Shown: one piece after another, positions 9,098-16,960 of the stretch
How positions within the stretch are numbered: the stretch's first letter is position 1
Layout: each line of letters begins with the position of its first letter
Assembly (NCBI RefSeq): GCF_021531475.1
Contig: NZ_JADYTX010000021.1
Span: forward strand, 1-35,486
DNA: 35,486 nucleotides
Direction of reading: 5' to 3'
From: Fusobacterium perfoetens
GTDB lineage: Bacteria; Fusobacteriota; Fusobacteriia; Fusobacteriales; Fusobacteriaceae
Notes under the pieces: model-generated
Seen by the model: the letters and a program-made list of their open reading frames with translations, nothing else
What the model was told of the DNA's origin: nothing
The model's database searches: none
Made by a program: the position numbers and the translations under genes

Positions 9098-9125
9098 TTG
9101 ATAAAAAATATTATTTTTTAATCAA
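9098..9125. repeat. Near-perfect palindrome at the pckA proximal transcription start
   Basis: Arms TTGATAAAAAAT and ATTTTTTAATCAA flank a 3-base centre, with one extra A in the right arm. It starts about eight bases after the extended -10 box, so it could be an operator or a hairpin at the 5' end of the RNA. AT richness makes chance inverted repeats common, which limits confidence. Confidence 0.4.
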
Positions 9126-9185
9126 AAAACGATTATTAATTATTCTAAATTTCTAAAAAATGGAAAGCGTTGAGGAGGTTACACT

Positions 9186-10862
9186 ATGGCTACAAAAACT
9201 TATTACAAAACAGAAGAAATAGGGGCTAATAAACCTGGATTTTCAAGAACACGTTCTATAATTGAAGCTGCTTTTTATGGAAACAACGTAACAAAAGTTA
9301 CAACATTAAAAGAAGCATACAAACTAGCTAAAGCTTCACCGGGAACAATAGTTACAGATATTCCTGTTTATAAAGGTGAAGAATTTGGATTAGAGCCAGA
9401 TACAAAAGTTTTACTATTCAACGATGGACCTATAACAGGACGTTTCGCTGCTGCTAGAAGAATAGTAGGAGACCCAGATATAGATAAAGCAAGACTTGAT
9501 AAAACTTTGATGAATGCTGTTTATTATACAAGATTCAAAAAACTTTATCATGCAGAAGTTTATATTGGACTTAACCCAGAATTTATGGTAAAAGCTCACC
9601 TTTTAATTCCTGAAGGAGACGAAAATATCATGTATTCTTGGATGTTGAACTTCCAATATTTATCAATAGAATATTTAAAAATGTATAAAAATTCAAGAGT
9701 TCTTCCAAAAGAATCTGACATCTATATTTTCTCAGATCCATTCTGGAAAGGAACTAGATATGTAGAAGCAGCTGACCCAGAATATTTAACATATTTTGAT
9801 CCAGAAAATAACTGTGCTGCAATCTTAGGAATGAAATATTTCGGAGAATTTAAAAAAGGAACTTTAACTTTAGCTTGGGCTATTGCTAACCGTCAAGGAT
9901 ATGTATCTTGTCATGGTGGACAAAAGAAATATACATTAAAAGATGGAAGAAATTATGTAGCATCATTCTTTGGATTATCTGGAACAGGAAAATCTACATT
10001 AACTCATGCAAAACATAATGGAAAATATGATGTAACAATTCTTCATGATGATGCTTTTATTATAAATACAGAAACTTGTTCATCAATAGCTTTAGAGCCA
10101 ACATATTTTGATAAAACAAATGACTATCCAGCAGGAAGTCCTGACAATAAATATCTATTAACAGTTCAAAACTGTTCTGCAACTTTAGATGAAAATGGAA
10201 AAGTTGTAATAGTTACTGAAGATATACGTAACGGAAATGGAAGAGCTATTAAATCTAAACTTTGGTCACCTAACCGTGTAGATAAAATAGAAGAACCAGT
10301 AAATGCAATATTCTGGTTGATGAAAGACCCAACACTTCCACCAGTAGTAAAATTAAAAGGAGCATCTCTTGCATCAGTTATGGGAGCTACTCTTGCTACT
10401 AAGAGAAGTAGTGCTGAAAGACTTGCTCACGGAGTTGACCCTAACGCTCTAGTAGTAGAACCATATGCAAACCCATTTAGAACTCATCCACTATCAGATG
10501 ACTATAATAAATTTAAAAAATTAGTTGGAGATAAAAATGTTGAGTGTTATATTTTAAATACTGGAGAATTTATGGGTAAAAAAGTTCAACCTAAAGATAC
10601 TCTAGGAATACTTGAAAAAATAGTTGATAGAGAAGCAGAATTTAAACCTTGGGGACCATTCTCTGATATAGAAATTCTTGAGTGGGAAGGATTTGTACCT
10701 AATTTAGAAGATCCAGAATATCTAGATGCTCTAAAAAATAGAATGAAAGATAGACTTGAATTTGTAAAATCAAGAGAAACATTTAAAGGTGGAAGAGATA
10801 GACTTCCTGAAGATGCTTTTGAAGCAATAGAAAAAGTTGTTAAAGAAATAAATGCTCTATAA
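9186..10862 (+). CDS. pckA: Phosphoenolpyruvate carboxykinase (ATP), divergent form
   Basis: Interconverts oxaloacetate plus ATP and PEP, CO2 plus ADP. In a fermenter it may run in either direction. The protein is 558 aa, slightly longer than the usual ~530-540. It shows the PEPCK P-loop GLSGTGKS (263-270) and an acidic pair in LHDDAF (D288-D289), plus a conserved DGPITGR segment (80-86). The familiar GRSPKDK substrate motif of the E. coli-type enzyme is not seen; around the equivalent place the sequence reads ITGRFAAARRI. The family is clear but this is a divergent branch. Ribosome site TTGAGGAGG precedes the ATG. The gene stands alone and ends at a strong terminator. Codon use and base composition are richer in G+C than the Zorya genes, consistent with high expression. 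Confidence 0.88.
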   Translation: MATKTYYKTEEIGANKPGFSRTRSIIEAAFYGNNVTKVTTLKEAYKLAKASPGTIVTDIPVYKGEEFGLEPDTKVLLFNDGPITGRFAAARRIVGDPDIDKARLDKTLMNAVYYTRFKKLYHAEVYIGLNPEFMVKAHLLIPEGDENIMYSWMLNFQYLSIEYLKMYKNSRVLPKESDIYIFSDPFWKGTRYVEAADPEYLTYFDPENNCAAILGMKYFGEFKKGTLTLAWAIANRQGYVSCHGGQKKYTLKDGRNYVASFFGLSGTGKSTLTHAKHNGKYDVTILHDDAFIINTETCSSIALEPTYFDKTNDYPAGSPDNKYLLTVQNCSATLDENGKVVIVTEDIRNGNGRAIKSKLWSPNRVDKIEEPVNAIFWLMKDPTLPPVVKLKGASLASVMGATLATKRSSAERLAHGVDPNALVVEPYANPFRTHPLSDDYNKFKKLVGDKNVECYILNTGEFMGKKVQPKDTLGILEKIVDREAEFKPWGPFSDIEILEWEGFVPNLEDPEYLDALKNRMKDRLEFVKSRETFKGGRDRLPEDAFEAIEKVVKEINAL

Positions 10863-10872
10863 TATAAAAATA

Positions 10873-10905
10873 GCCTGACTTACATAACGTAGGTCAGGTT
10901 TTTTT
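10873..10905 (+). terminator. Rho-independent terminator of pckA
   Basis: GCCTGACTTAC / GTAGGTCAGG stem (one G-U pair) around a short loop, followed by seven T. The stop codon of the convergent HNH-like gene lies in the T-run. Confidence 0.9.
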
Positions 10906-11545
10906 AAAATATATTACAAAATTCTTCAATATTTTCTATTTTATTTGTAAAAAAATAAATAATGCTAACATTACATTGAGGAAGAGTTATTGAAAAATAA
11001 TGGTCTTTCCAATAGAAAAAATCAAAGTTTTTTTGTTTAGGTTCTGATATTATAAGTGAATTTGTAGTTGCAGGCAAATCAAATAAATCATAAAAGAAAT
11101 TTTTAGGATTATTTTTCGGTTTATCCCAAAGTCCAATATTTGATTTTGACTTAGTATTTCTATGGCAAGCTTTTTCCACTCCAAAAATCTTAAACTTAAA
11201 ATCTAGATATTTTATCCAAAATATAATATCCTCTTTTTCAGAGATAGTAAAATTTTTGTTTTCTTTTTTTAAAATCTCTCTTATATGGTGTTCAAAATTT
11301 CCAAGTACAGAGGAGTTACAAGTCTTGCAACATGGAAGATAAGAAAGACGATAAGAATACAGAGTATCCTCTGGAGATATAAAAAAAGATTTTTTTACAT
11401 CATTTTCAAAAACCCATTTAGGTAAAAGATGTTCTTTTGTGATATTTTTGTTAGTACCACAGATAATACAACATTCCTTTCCATAATCTGAGATTTCAAA
11501 GTTTTTTTCTATTGATTGTAATAATGTTAAGATAGTCTGATTCAT
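10904..11545 (-). CDS. HNH endonuclease-like zinc-binding protein
   Basis: A 213-aa protein of unknown role. Residues 20-90 show CCIICG, then TKEHLLPKWVF, then CCKTCNSSVLGNFEHHIREIL: two CxxC pairs around a histidine and a closing N/H segment. This is the pattern of HNH (beta-beta-alpha metal) nucleases of the kind with an EH(L/I)LP motif. The rest is aromatic-rich and unrecognised. A longer reading frame begins at 11563, but AAGAGGAATT directly precedes the ATG at 11545, so I use that start. It is a single gene, convergent with pckA and downstream of the ABC-F terminator. It could be a stand-alone defence or mobile-element nuclease, but no partner gene is visible. Nuclease activity is inferred from the motif only. 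Confidence 0.7.
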   Translation of the reverse strand: MNQTILTLLQSIEKNFEISDYGKECCIICGTNKNITKEHLLPKWVFENDVKKSFFISPEDTLYSYRLSYLPCCKTCNSSVLGNFEHHIREILKKENKNFTISEKEDIIFWIKYLDFKFKIFGVEKACHRNTKSKSNIGLWDKPKNNPKNFFYDLFDLPATTNSLIISEPKQKNFDFFYWKDHYFSITLPQCNVSIIYFFTNKIENIEEFCNIF

Positions 11546-11614
11546 AATTCCTCTTTTTAGCATTTTCTTAAATTTTATAATATAAATTAAAAAAAATCAA
11601 TAGAATATTTTTAT

Positions 11615-11648
11615 AAAAAAAGCACCCAACTCTCTAAAGAATGGGTGC
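11615..11648 (-). terminator. Terminator of the ABC-F gene
   Basis: On the minus strand GCACCCA and TGGGTGC pair around a 13-base loop, then seven T. Confidence 0.88.
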
Positions 11649-11655
11649 AGATAAA

Positions 11656-13263
11656 TTATGCTTCTTCTTGTTCTATTTTCATTTGGATATAGTCGTCATA
11701 GCTCATTAGTTTGTCAACTATAGTTCCATCTGGTAATATTTCTATAATTCTATTAGCAACAGTTTGAATAAATTCGTGGTCGTGTCCAGCAAAAACTATT
11801 GTTCCAGGGAATTTTATTAAAGCTTTGTTTAGAGATGTAATTGATTCAAGGTCTAAGTGGTCTGTTGGGTTATCAAATAATAAAGCGTTTGCTCCAGACA
11901 TCATCATTCTTGATAACATACATCTTACTTTTTCTCCCCCTGATAAAACTTTAGCTTTCTTTAAAGATTCTTCTCCAGTGAATAACATTCTTCCTAAGAA
12001 TCCTCTTACATAAGAATCGTGTTGATCAGGTGAGTATGGTCTTAACCATTCAACAAGGTCTAAATCTACTCCCTCGAAGAAAGCAGAGTTATCTTTTGGC
12101 ATATAAGCGTGAGTTACTGTAACTCCCCAAGTAACACTTCCAGTATCTGGTTCTAAATCTCCAGCTAAAACTGATAAAAGAGTTGTTTTTAATATATCAT
12201 TGTCAGATATAATAACTACTTTATCTCCAGTGTTGATTGTGAAAGAAAGATTTTTGAAAATTTCAACACCATTTATTGATTTAGAAAGATTTTCAACTTT
12301 TAACATATTGTTTCCAGCTTCTCTATCTGGTTTAAACTCGATAAATGGATATTTTCTATTTGATACTTGCATATCTTCAAGTTGTAATTTTTCAAGTTGT
12401 TTCTTTCTTGAAGTAGCTTGTTTAGATTTTGCAGCGTTAGCAGAGAATCTAGCAATAAATTCTTGAAGTTCTTGTCTTTTTTGTTCAAGTTTTTTGTTTT
12501 TGTTAGCTATTAAACTTAACATAAGTTGGCTTGATTCATACCAGAAATCATAGTTTCCAACGAACATTTTAATTTTTCCATAGTCTATATCAGCAATGTG
12601 AGTACAAACTTTATTTAAGAAGTGTCTATCGTGAGATACAACTATAACGGTAGTATCATCTAAATCCATTAAGAAATTTTCTAACCAAGCCACAGCTTTA
12701 ATATCAAGTCCGTTAGTAGGCTCGTCAAGAAGTAATACATCTGGGTGTCCAAATAATGCTTGAGCAAGTAAAACTTTAACTTTTAAAGGTTCTTCTAAAT
12801 CTCTCATATAAGATTCGTGAAGATTAGCTTTTATTCCAAGTCCAGTAAGTAAAGTAGCAGCCTCTGATTCAGCGTCCCAACCATTTAATTCTGCAAACTC
12901 TCCTTCAAGGTCAGCAGCTCTCATTCCATCTTCTTCAGTAAAATCTTCTTTTGCATAGATAGCGTTTTTCTCAACTATAATATCCCATAATCTTTTATGT
13001 CCCATAAGAACAACATCTAAAACTTTTGAATCTTCAAAAGCAAAGTGGTTTTGAGATAAAACAGCCATTCTTTTATTTTTGTCTAAGATAACTTCTCCCT
13101 CAGTTGGAGTGATTACTCCAGAAAGAATTTTAACAAAAGTAGATTTACCAGCACCGTTAGCTCCAATTAATCCGTAGCAATTTCCAGGTGTGAATTTTAT
13201 GTTAACATCTTCAAAAAGTTTCTTGTCTGGAAATCTCATTGTTAGATTACTTGTAGAAATCAT
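11656..13263 (-). CDS. ABC-F family ATPase (YkpA/YbiT-like)
   Basis: Soluble duplicated ATPase of the ABC-F class, whose members act on the ribosome; this subgroup is thought to influence translation rather than transport. The protein is 535 aa with no membrane helices. NBD1 has Walker A GANGAGKS (34-41) and Walker B LLLDEPTNGLD (D180, E181). Its signature position reads DLEEPL (155-160) instead of LSGGx. A charged linker (about 255-300) joins NBD2. There Walker A is degenerate, SDNDILKT (353-360), the signature LSGGE (440-444) is intact, and the catalytic glutamate is N465 in FDNPTDHLD. One composite ATP site is therefore intact and one is not. AGGAGG precedes the ATG. Resistance function is not supported by context; a housekeeping translation factor is more likely. 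Confidence 0.9.
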   Translation of the reverse strand: MISTSNLTMRFPDKKLFEDVNIKFTPGNCYGLIGANGAGKSTFVKILSGVITPTEGEVILDKNKRMAVLSQNHFAFEDSKVLDVVLMGHKRLWDIIVEKNAIYAKEDFTEEDGMRAADLEGEFAELNGWDAESEAATLLTGLGIKANLHESYMRDLEEPLKVKVLLAQALFGHPDVLLLDEPTNGLDIKAVAWLENFLMDLDDTTVIVVSHDRHFLNKVCTHIADIDYGKIKMFVGNYDFWYESSQLMLSLIANKNKKLEQKRQELQEFIARFSANAAKSKQATSRKKQLEKLQLEDMQVSNRKYPFIEFKPDREAGNNMLKVENLSKSINGVEIFKNLSFTINTGDKVVIISDNDILKTTLLSVLAGDLEPDTGSVTWGVTVTHAYMPKDNSAFFEGVDLDLVEWLRPYSPDQHDSYVRGFLGRMLFTGEESLKKAKVLSGGEKVRCMLSRMMMSGANALLFDNPTDHLDLESITSLNKALIKFPGTIVFAGHDHEFIQTVANRIIEILPDGTIVDKLMSYDDYIQMKIEQEEA

Positions 13264-13303
13264 TTATAATTTTCCTCCTAATAAAAATTTAATCATTCGC
13301 TCT

Positions 13304-13331
13304 ATTATAACATAAAGAATAAAAAAAACAA
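13304..13331 (-). promoter_or_regulatory. Candidate promoter of the ABC-F gene
   Basis: Minus strand: TTGTTT (13326-13331), 16-base spacer ending in TGT, TATAAT (13304-13309), giving an extended -10 about 40 bases from the start codon. Confidence 0.6.
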
Positions 13332-13360
13332 AATATATTTTGTCAAAAATAAAAAAAATC

Positions 13361-13389
13361 TTGATGATATTTAAAAATAATGGTATCAT
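13361..13389 (+). promoter_or_regulatory. Promoter of the OYE-earP-efp operon
   Basis: TTGATG (13361-13366), 17-base spacer, TATCAT (13384-13389), about 37 bases before the ATG at 13427. Confidence 0.65.
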
Positions 13390-13426
13390 ATAAACCTATG
13401 AAAAATATAAAATTTGAAGAGGAATT

Positions 13427-14407
13427 ATGGTAAATATACTAACACCTTTAAAAATAAAAAATATAGAGATTAAAAATAGAGTTGTTCTTCCACCTCTTGT
13501 AAGATTTTCTATGATAGAAGATGACGGATATGTAACAGAAAAACTTCTTAAGTGGTACGAAAGTATCGCCCAAGATGGTGTAGGAATGATAATAGTTGAG
13601 GCTACCTGTGTAAGTTCTGACGGAAAACTTAGAGATAATCAACTTGGTATTTGGGACGATTCTTTTATAGAAGGACTTAGCAAAATAGCCGAAATTGGTA
13701 AAAAATATAAAATCCCTATGCTTATTCAAATTCATCACGCTGGTTTTGGAAAAAATATAAAAGATGTTGATGAAAAAATCCTTGATGATATTTTGGAAAA
13801 ATTTGTTGAGGCTTTTGTAAGAGCTAAAAAAGCAGGTTTTGACGGAATAGAAATCCACGGGGCTCACACTTATCTTTTATCACAGCTTAACTCAAGACTT
13901 TGGAACACAAGAGATGATAAATATGGTGGAGATTTTCAAAGAAGAATGTATTTCAATAAAACTTTGATTGAAAGGACTAAGTATCTTTTCGATGATAATT
14001 TTATTCTTGGGTACAGACTTGGAGGAAATGAGCCAACAATAGAGGATAGCACTGAGATAGCAAAATATCTTGAAAGTTTGGGATTAGATTTAATTCATAT
14101 TTCAAGTGGAATACCAGAAGAGAGATTTAGACAAGCTGCCAAAATAGATAATTTTCCAGAAAATTATCCAGAAGAAAAAGATTTTAATCTTGATTGGGTA
14201 ATATATATGGGGGTAGAGATAAAAAAACATCTTCATATACCTGTTATCGGAGTGAGAAATATAAGGACAGAGGAACAAGTGAGCTATCTTGTAGAAAATA
14301 ATCTTTTGGATATGGTAGCAGTAGGTAGAGCAATGATATTTACAAATCATTGGATGAGAAAAGCAAGAAAATCATATTTAAAGAGGGTAGAAAATGACAC
14401 CAAATAG
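13427..14407 (+). CDS. NADH:flavin oxidoreductase, Old Yellow Enzyme family
   Basis: FMN-dependent TIM-barrel ene-reductase, 326 aa, the short single-domain form without the C-terminal Fe-S/FAD domains of 2,4-dienoyl-CoA reductase. Family marks include the N-terminal LTPLKIKNIEIKNRVVLPP, IQIHHAG, IEIHGAHTYLLSQLNSR followed by DDKYGGDFQRRM, and the C-terminal phosphate-binding DMVAVGRAMI. The natural substrate cannot be read from the sequence. GAAGAGGAA precedes the ATG. It is the first gene of an operon and its end overlaps the earP start by 14 bases, so the three genes are co-expressed, though no functional link of an OYE to EF-P modification is known to me. Confidence 0.9.
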   Translation: MVNILTPLKIKNIEIKNRVVLPPLVRFSMIEDDGYVTEKLLKWYESIAQDGVGMIIVEATCVSSDGKLRDNQLGIWDDSFIEGLSKIAEIGKKYKIPMLIQIHHAGFGKNIKDVDEKILDDILEKFVEAFVRAKKAGFDGIEIHGAHTYLLSQLNSRLWNTRDDKYGGDFQRRMYFNKTLIERTKYLFDDNFILGYRLGGNEPTIEDSTEIAKYLESLGLDLIHISSGIPEERFRQAAKIDNFPENYPEEKDFNLDWVIYMGVEIKKHLHIPVIGVRNIRTEEQVSYLVENNLLDMVAVGRAMIFTNHWMRKARKSYLKRVENDTK

Positions 14408-15557
14408 TATAGATATTTTTTGTGATGTAATAGATAACTTTGGAGATATTGGAGTAGTTTACCGTTTTGCCAAAGAGATGAAAATATTATACAGTGATGC
14501 AAGAATAAGAGTTATTCTTAACAAACTTGATGAACTTGTAAAAATAAATAAAGAGGCAGAAAAAGTAAATATCCAAGATATTAACGGAGTAACATATATA
14601 TATGAAGATTTTTTCAAAAAAAACTTTTCTCAGTTTGGAGTTTCTGATATAATGATTGAGGCTTTTGGTTGCAATATCTTTGACGAGTATGTAGACGAGG
14701 CAAAAGAGAAATCAAAACTTTGGATAAATCTTGAATATCTTTCAGGAGAAAAATGGGTAGAAGATTTTCATCTTAACCAGTCTTTGATAAACTCTAAAAC
14801 TTTAAAAAAGATTTTCTATATGCCAGGATTTTCTAAAAAAAGTGGTGGGGTCTTAATAGATTCTGAATTTTTAAAAAATAAAGAATATGGTTTAAATCAT
14901 AGAGATGAGGTTTTAAAAGAATATTTTTCTGATATAGATTTTGAAGGAAAACTAGTTGGAACAGTATTTTCATATGAGAAAAATTTTGAAAATCTTTTGG
15001 ATACTTTAAATCAACAAGAAAAAGAAACAGTTCTTATTCTTATGGGAGAGAAAACTCAAAATAGTTTTAAAAAATTTTTTGAAAAAAATTCATCAGGGGA
15101 CTATATAAATTTTAAGAAATATGATAAAATATATCTGTATAATGCCAAATTCTTTTCACAAGAAGAATATGACAGGATTATACCAGCTGTGGATTTTAAC
15201 TTTACGAGAGGAGAAGACTCAATAGTTAGAGCAATAACAGTAGGTAAACCTTTCTTGTGGCATATATATCTTCAAGATGATAAAGTTCATATGACAAAAC
15301 TTAGAGCTTTCTTAGATAGATTTTTAGAAAGTGTTACTCTAAATAATGAAGAAAGACAAGTTATAAAAAAATATTTTAAACTTTTGGAAGATTATAATGA
15401 TAGAAGTTCGAATTCTTTTGAAAAAGGGAAAGAGGATTATAGAGTTTTCTTTGAGAAGTTTGATATTATAAATAAAGTTTGCAAAGAATACAGTGAGTTT
15501 TTAATAAACAACTGCAATTTAACAAAAAAATTATATAAATATATAAAAGAAATTTAA
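14394..15557 (+). CDS. earP: EarP: EF-P arginine rhamnosyltransferase
   Basis: Transfers rhamnose from dTDP-L-rhamnose to an arginine of elongation factor P, which EF-P of this type needs to rescue ribosomes stalled at polyproline. The protein is 387 aa, a normal length for this GT-B glycosyltransferase. It shows CDVIDNFGDIGV with D14 and D18, matching the two catalytic-region aspartates of characterised EarP, and TRGEDSIVRA with E274 next to GKPFLWHIYLQDD, the nucleotide-sugar pocket. GAGGG precedes the ATG. Directly downstream, 11 bases away, is efp, whose product has arginine at the acceptor position. Enzyme and target together make the assignment very secure. Confidence 0.96.
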   Translation: MTPNSIDIFCDVIDNFGDIGVVYRFAKEMKILYSDARIRVILNKLDELVKINKEAEKVNIQDINGVTYIYEDFFKKNFSQFGVSDIMIEAFGCNIFDEYVDEAKEKSKLWINLEYLSGEKWVEDFHLNQSLINSKTLKKIFYMPGFSKKSGGVLIDSEFLKNKEYGLNHRDEVLKEYFSDIDFEGKLVGTVFSYEKNFENLLDTLNQQEKETVLILMGEKTQNSFKKFFEKNSSGDYINFKKYDKIYLYNAKFFSQEEYDRIIPAVDFNFTRGEDSIVRAITVGKPFLWHIYLQDDKVHMTKLRAFLDRFLESVTLNNEERQVIKKYFKLLEDYNDRSSNSFEKGKEDYRVFFEKFDIINKVCKEYSEFLINNCNLTKKLYKYIKEI

Positions 15558-15568
15558 AGGGGGACAAA

Positions 15569-16132
15569 ATGAAATTTGCTCAAGAATTAAGACAAGGATC
15601 AACTATCAAAATAGGAAATGATCCATTTATCGTATTAAAGGCAGAGTACAACAAATCTGGAAGAAATGCTGCGGTAATGAAATTAAAAATGAAAAACTTA
15701 ATAGCTGGAAACATCGTGGATACTGTTTTAAAAGCTGACGAAAAAATGGACGATATCAGATTAGATAAAGTTAAATGTATCTATTCTTACAACGATGGAA
15801 CTAACTATATCTTCTCTAACCCAGAAACTTGGGATCAAATCGAATTATCAGCTGAAGATTTAGGAAACGCTTTAAACTACTTAGAAGAAGAAATGGAAGT
15901 TGAAGTTGTTTACTACGAATCTACTCCAGTTGCAGTAGAATTACCTACATTTGTTGAAAGACAAATCGAATACACAGAACCAGGATTAAGAGGAGATACT
16001 ACTGGTAAAGTATTAAAACCAGCTAAATTAAACACTGGATTTGAAGTACAAGTTCCTTTATTCGTTGAACAAGGTGAATGGATTAAAATAGACACTAGAA
16101 CTGACGAATATGTTGAAAGAATCAAAAAATAG
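15569..16132 (+). CDS. efp: Translation elongation factor P (EarP-modified type)
   Basis: Binds between the P and E sites and promotes peptide bond formation at proline stretches. The protein is 187 aa with the normal three-domain beta-barrel EF-P length. The domain I loop reads YNKSGRNAAV with R32 at the tip, the acceptor of EarP rhamnosylation; lysine-type EF-Ps (EpmA or DHS-like modification) have Lys here. The C-terminal domain motif GLRGDTTGKVLKPAKLNTG is intact. AAAGGGGG precedes the ATG and a strong terminator follows. Base composition is that of a highly expressed gene. Confidence 0.98.
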   Translation: MKFAQELRQGSTIKIGNDPFIVLKAEYNKSGRNAAVMKLKMKNLIAGNIVDTVLKADEKMDDIRLDKVKCIYSYNDGTNYIFSNPETWDQIELSAEDLGNALNYLEEEMEVEVVYYESTPVAVELPTFVERQIEYTEPGLRGDTTGKVLKPAKLNTGFEVQVPLFVEQGEWIKIDTRTDEYVERIKK

Positions 16133-16145
16133 TTTATAAATTTTT

Positions 16146-16172
16146 AAGGCTCGGAATTTCCGAGCCTTTTTT
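16146..16172 (+). terminator. Terminator of the earP-efp operon
   Basis: Perfect 9-base stem AAGGCTCGG/CCGAGCCTT with loop AATTT and a T-run. The A-rich left flank may let it also act weakly for the convergent recR. Confidence 0.93.
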
Positions 16173-16190
16173 CTATATTATGATTATTGA

Positions 16191-16784
16191 TTATAAAATT
16201 TCTCTACCCTCAAGAGCTTTTGCTATAGTGGCATTATCGGCGTACTCAATATTTCCTCCCATAGGAATACCGCTAGCAAGTTTTGATACAGTAACTCCAA
16301 AAGGTTTTAAAAGTTTTGTAAGATATAAAACAGTAGTTTCTCCCTCTAAATCAGAACTTAGAGCAAAAATAACTTCTTTTATATCATCAGTTGTAATTCT
16401 CTCCAAAAGAGATTTTATATTAAGTTTATCTGGTGTAACTCCATCAAGAGGAGCAATTTTTCCATTTAATATATGATAAACTCCGTTAAATTTTCCAGTT
16501 TTTTCAAGATTTATAATATCTCTTGAATCTTCCACCACACAGATAGTTTTGTGATCCCTTGTATTATCATCACAAATATCACAAGTATCATTTTCACTAA
16601 AGTTTCCACATACTTTACATTTTTTTACAAGAGTTTTGCAATCTTTTAGAGCTTTGGCAAAATCTTCAACAGTTTTTTCATCGGAGTTCATTATATAAAA
16701 AGCAAGACGTGTAGCCGATTTTCTTCCAATCCCGGGAAGTTTATTAAATTCATCTATTAAAATTTCTAAATGTTTTGCACTCAT
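16191..16784 (-). CDS. recR: Recombination mediator RecR
   Basis: Works with RecO/RecF to load RecA at gaps during recombinational repair. The protein is 197 aa, the normal length. It has an N-terminal helix-hairpin-helix (LPGIGRKSATRLAF), a C4 zinc finger at C56, C59, C68 and C71, and a Toprim domain starting at ICVVEDSRDI (E85, D87) with the C-terminal GIPMGGNIEYADNATIAKAL motif. GAAAGGAT precedes the ATG. It is convergent with efp and divergent from ftsY. Confidence 0.97.
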   Translation of the reverse strand: MSAKHLEILIDEFNKLPGIGRKSATRLAFYIMNSDEKTVEDFAKALKDCKTLVKKCKVCGNFSENDTCDICDDNTRDHKTICVVEDSRDIINLEKTGKFNGVYHILNGKIAPLDGVTPDKLNIKSLLERITTDDIKEVIFALSSDLEGETTVLYLTKLLKPFGVTVSKLASGIPMGGNIEYADNATIAKALEGREIL

Positions 16785-16884
16785 TTTTATCCTTTCATAA
16801 ATTTAAAAATAAAATATAATTTTCTTACATTTTATAATAGAAAAAAAATTTTTGCAATTTAATTATTGGAGAAACCACTATATA

Positions 16885-16913
16885 TTGAAAAAATGTGAAT
16901 TTTATGATAAGAT
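16885..16913 (+). promoter_or_regulatory. Candidate promoter of ftsY
   Basis: TTGAAA (16885-16890), 17-base spacer, TAAGAT (16908-16913), about 47 bases before the ATG. Confidence 0.6.
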
Positions 16914-16960
16914 AATGGAAAGAGAAAGAAGTAATTAGTATAAATGTTTTAGGAGGAAAG

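Larger units (their letters stand above)
8879..9185. other. 307-base divergent intergenic region between mnmH and pckA
   Basis: No credible ORF. It holds the mnmH promoter (minus), two candidate plus-strand promoters for pckA (8957-8985 and an extended -10 at 9082-9090), a 28-base near-palindrome at 9098-9125, and other weak AT-rich inverted repeats. Transcripts from the distal promoter would carry a leader of about 190 bases. Confidence 0.6.

Noticed and set aside
9160-9178. Possible catabolite-response (cre) site upstream of pckA
   Set aside because: GGAAAGCGTTGA matches only the central part of the cre consensus and overlaps the ribosome site; no CcpA is known from this window.
10904-11545. 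HNH-like protein as the ZorE effector of a type II Zorya system
   Set aside because: The cassette already has ZorC and ZorD (type I), and housekeeping genes with their own promoters and terminator lie between.
11656-13263. ABC-F protein as an antibiotic-resistance determinant
   Set aside because: Sequence resembles the YkpA/YbiT group rather than resistance ABC-Fs, and there is no mobile or regulatory leader context.
13448-13867. Minus-strand ORF of 139 codons inside the OYE gene
   Set aside because: Overlaps a well-supported flavin reductase; product is Phe/Tyr/Lys-rich with no recognisable motif.
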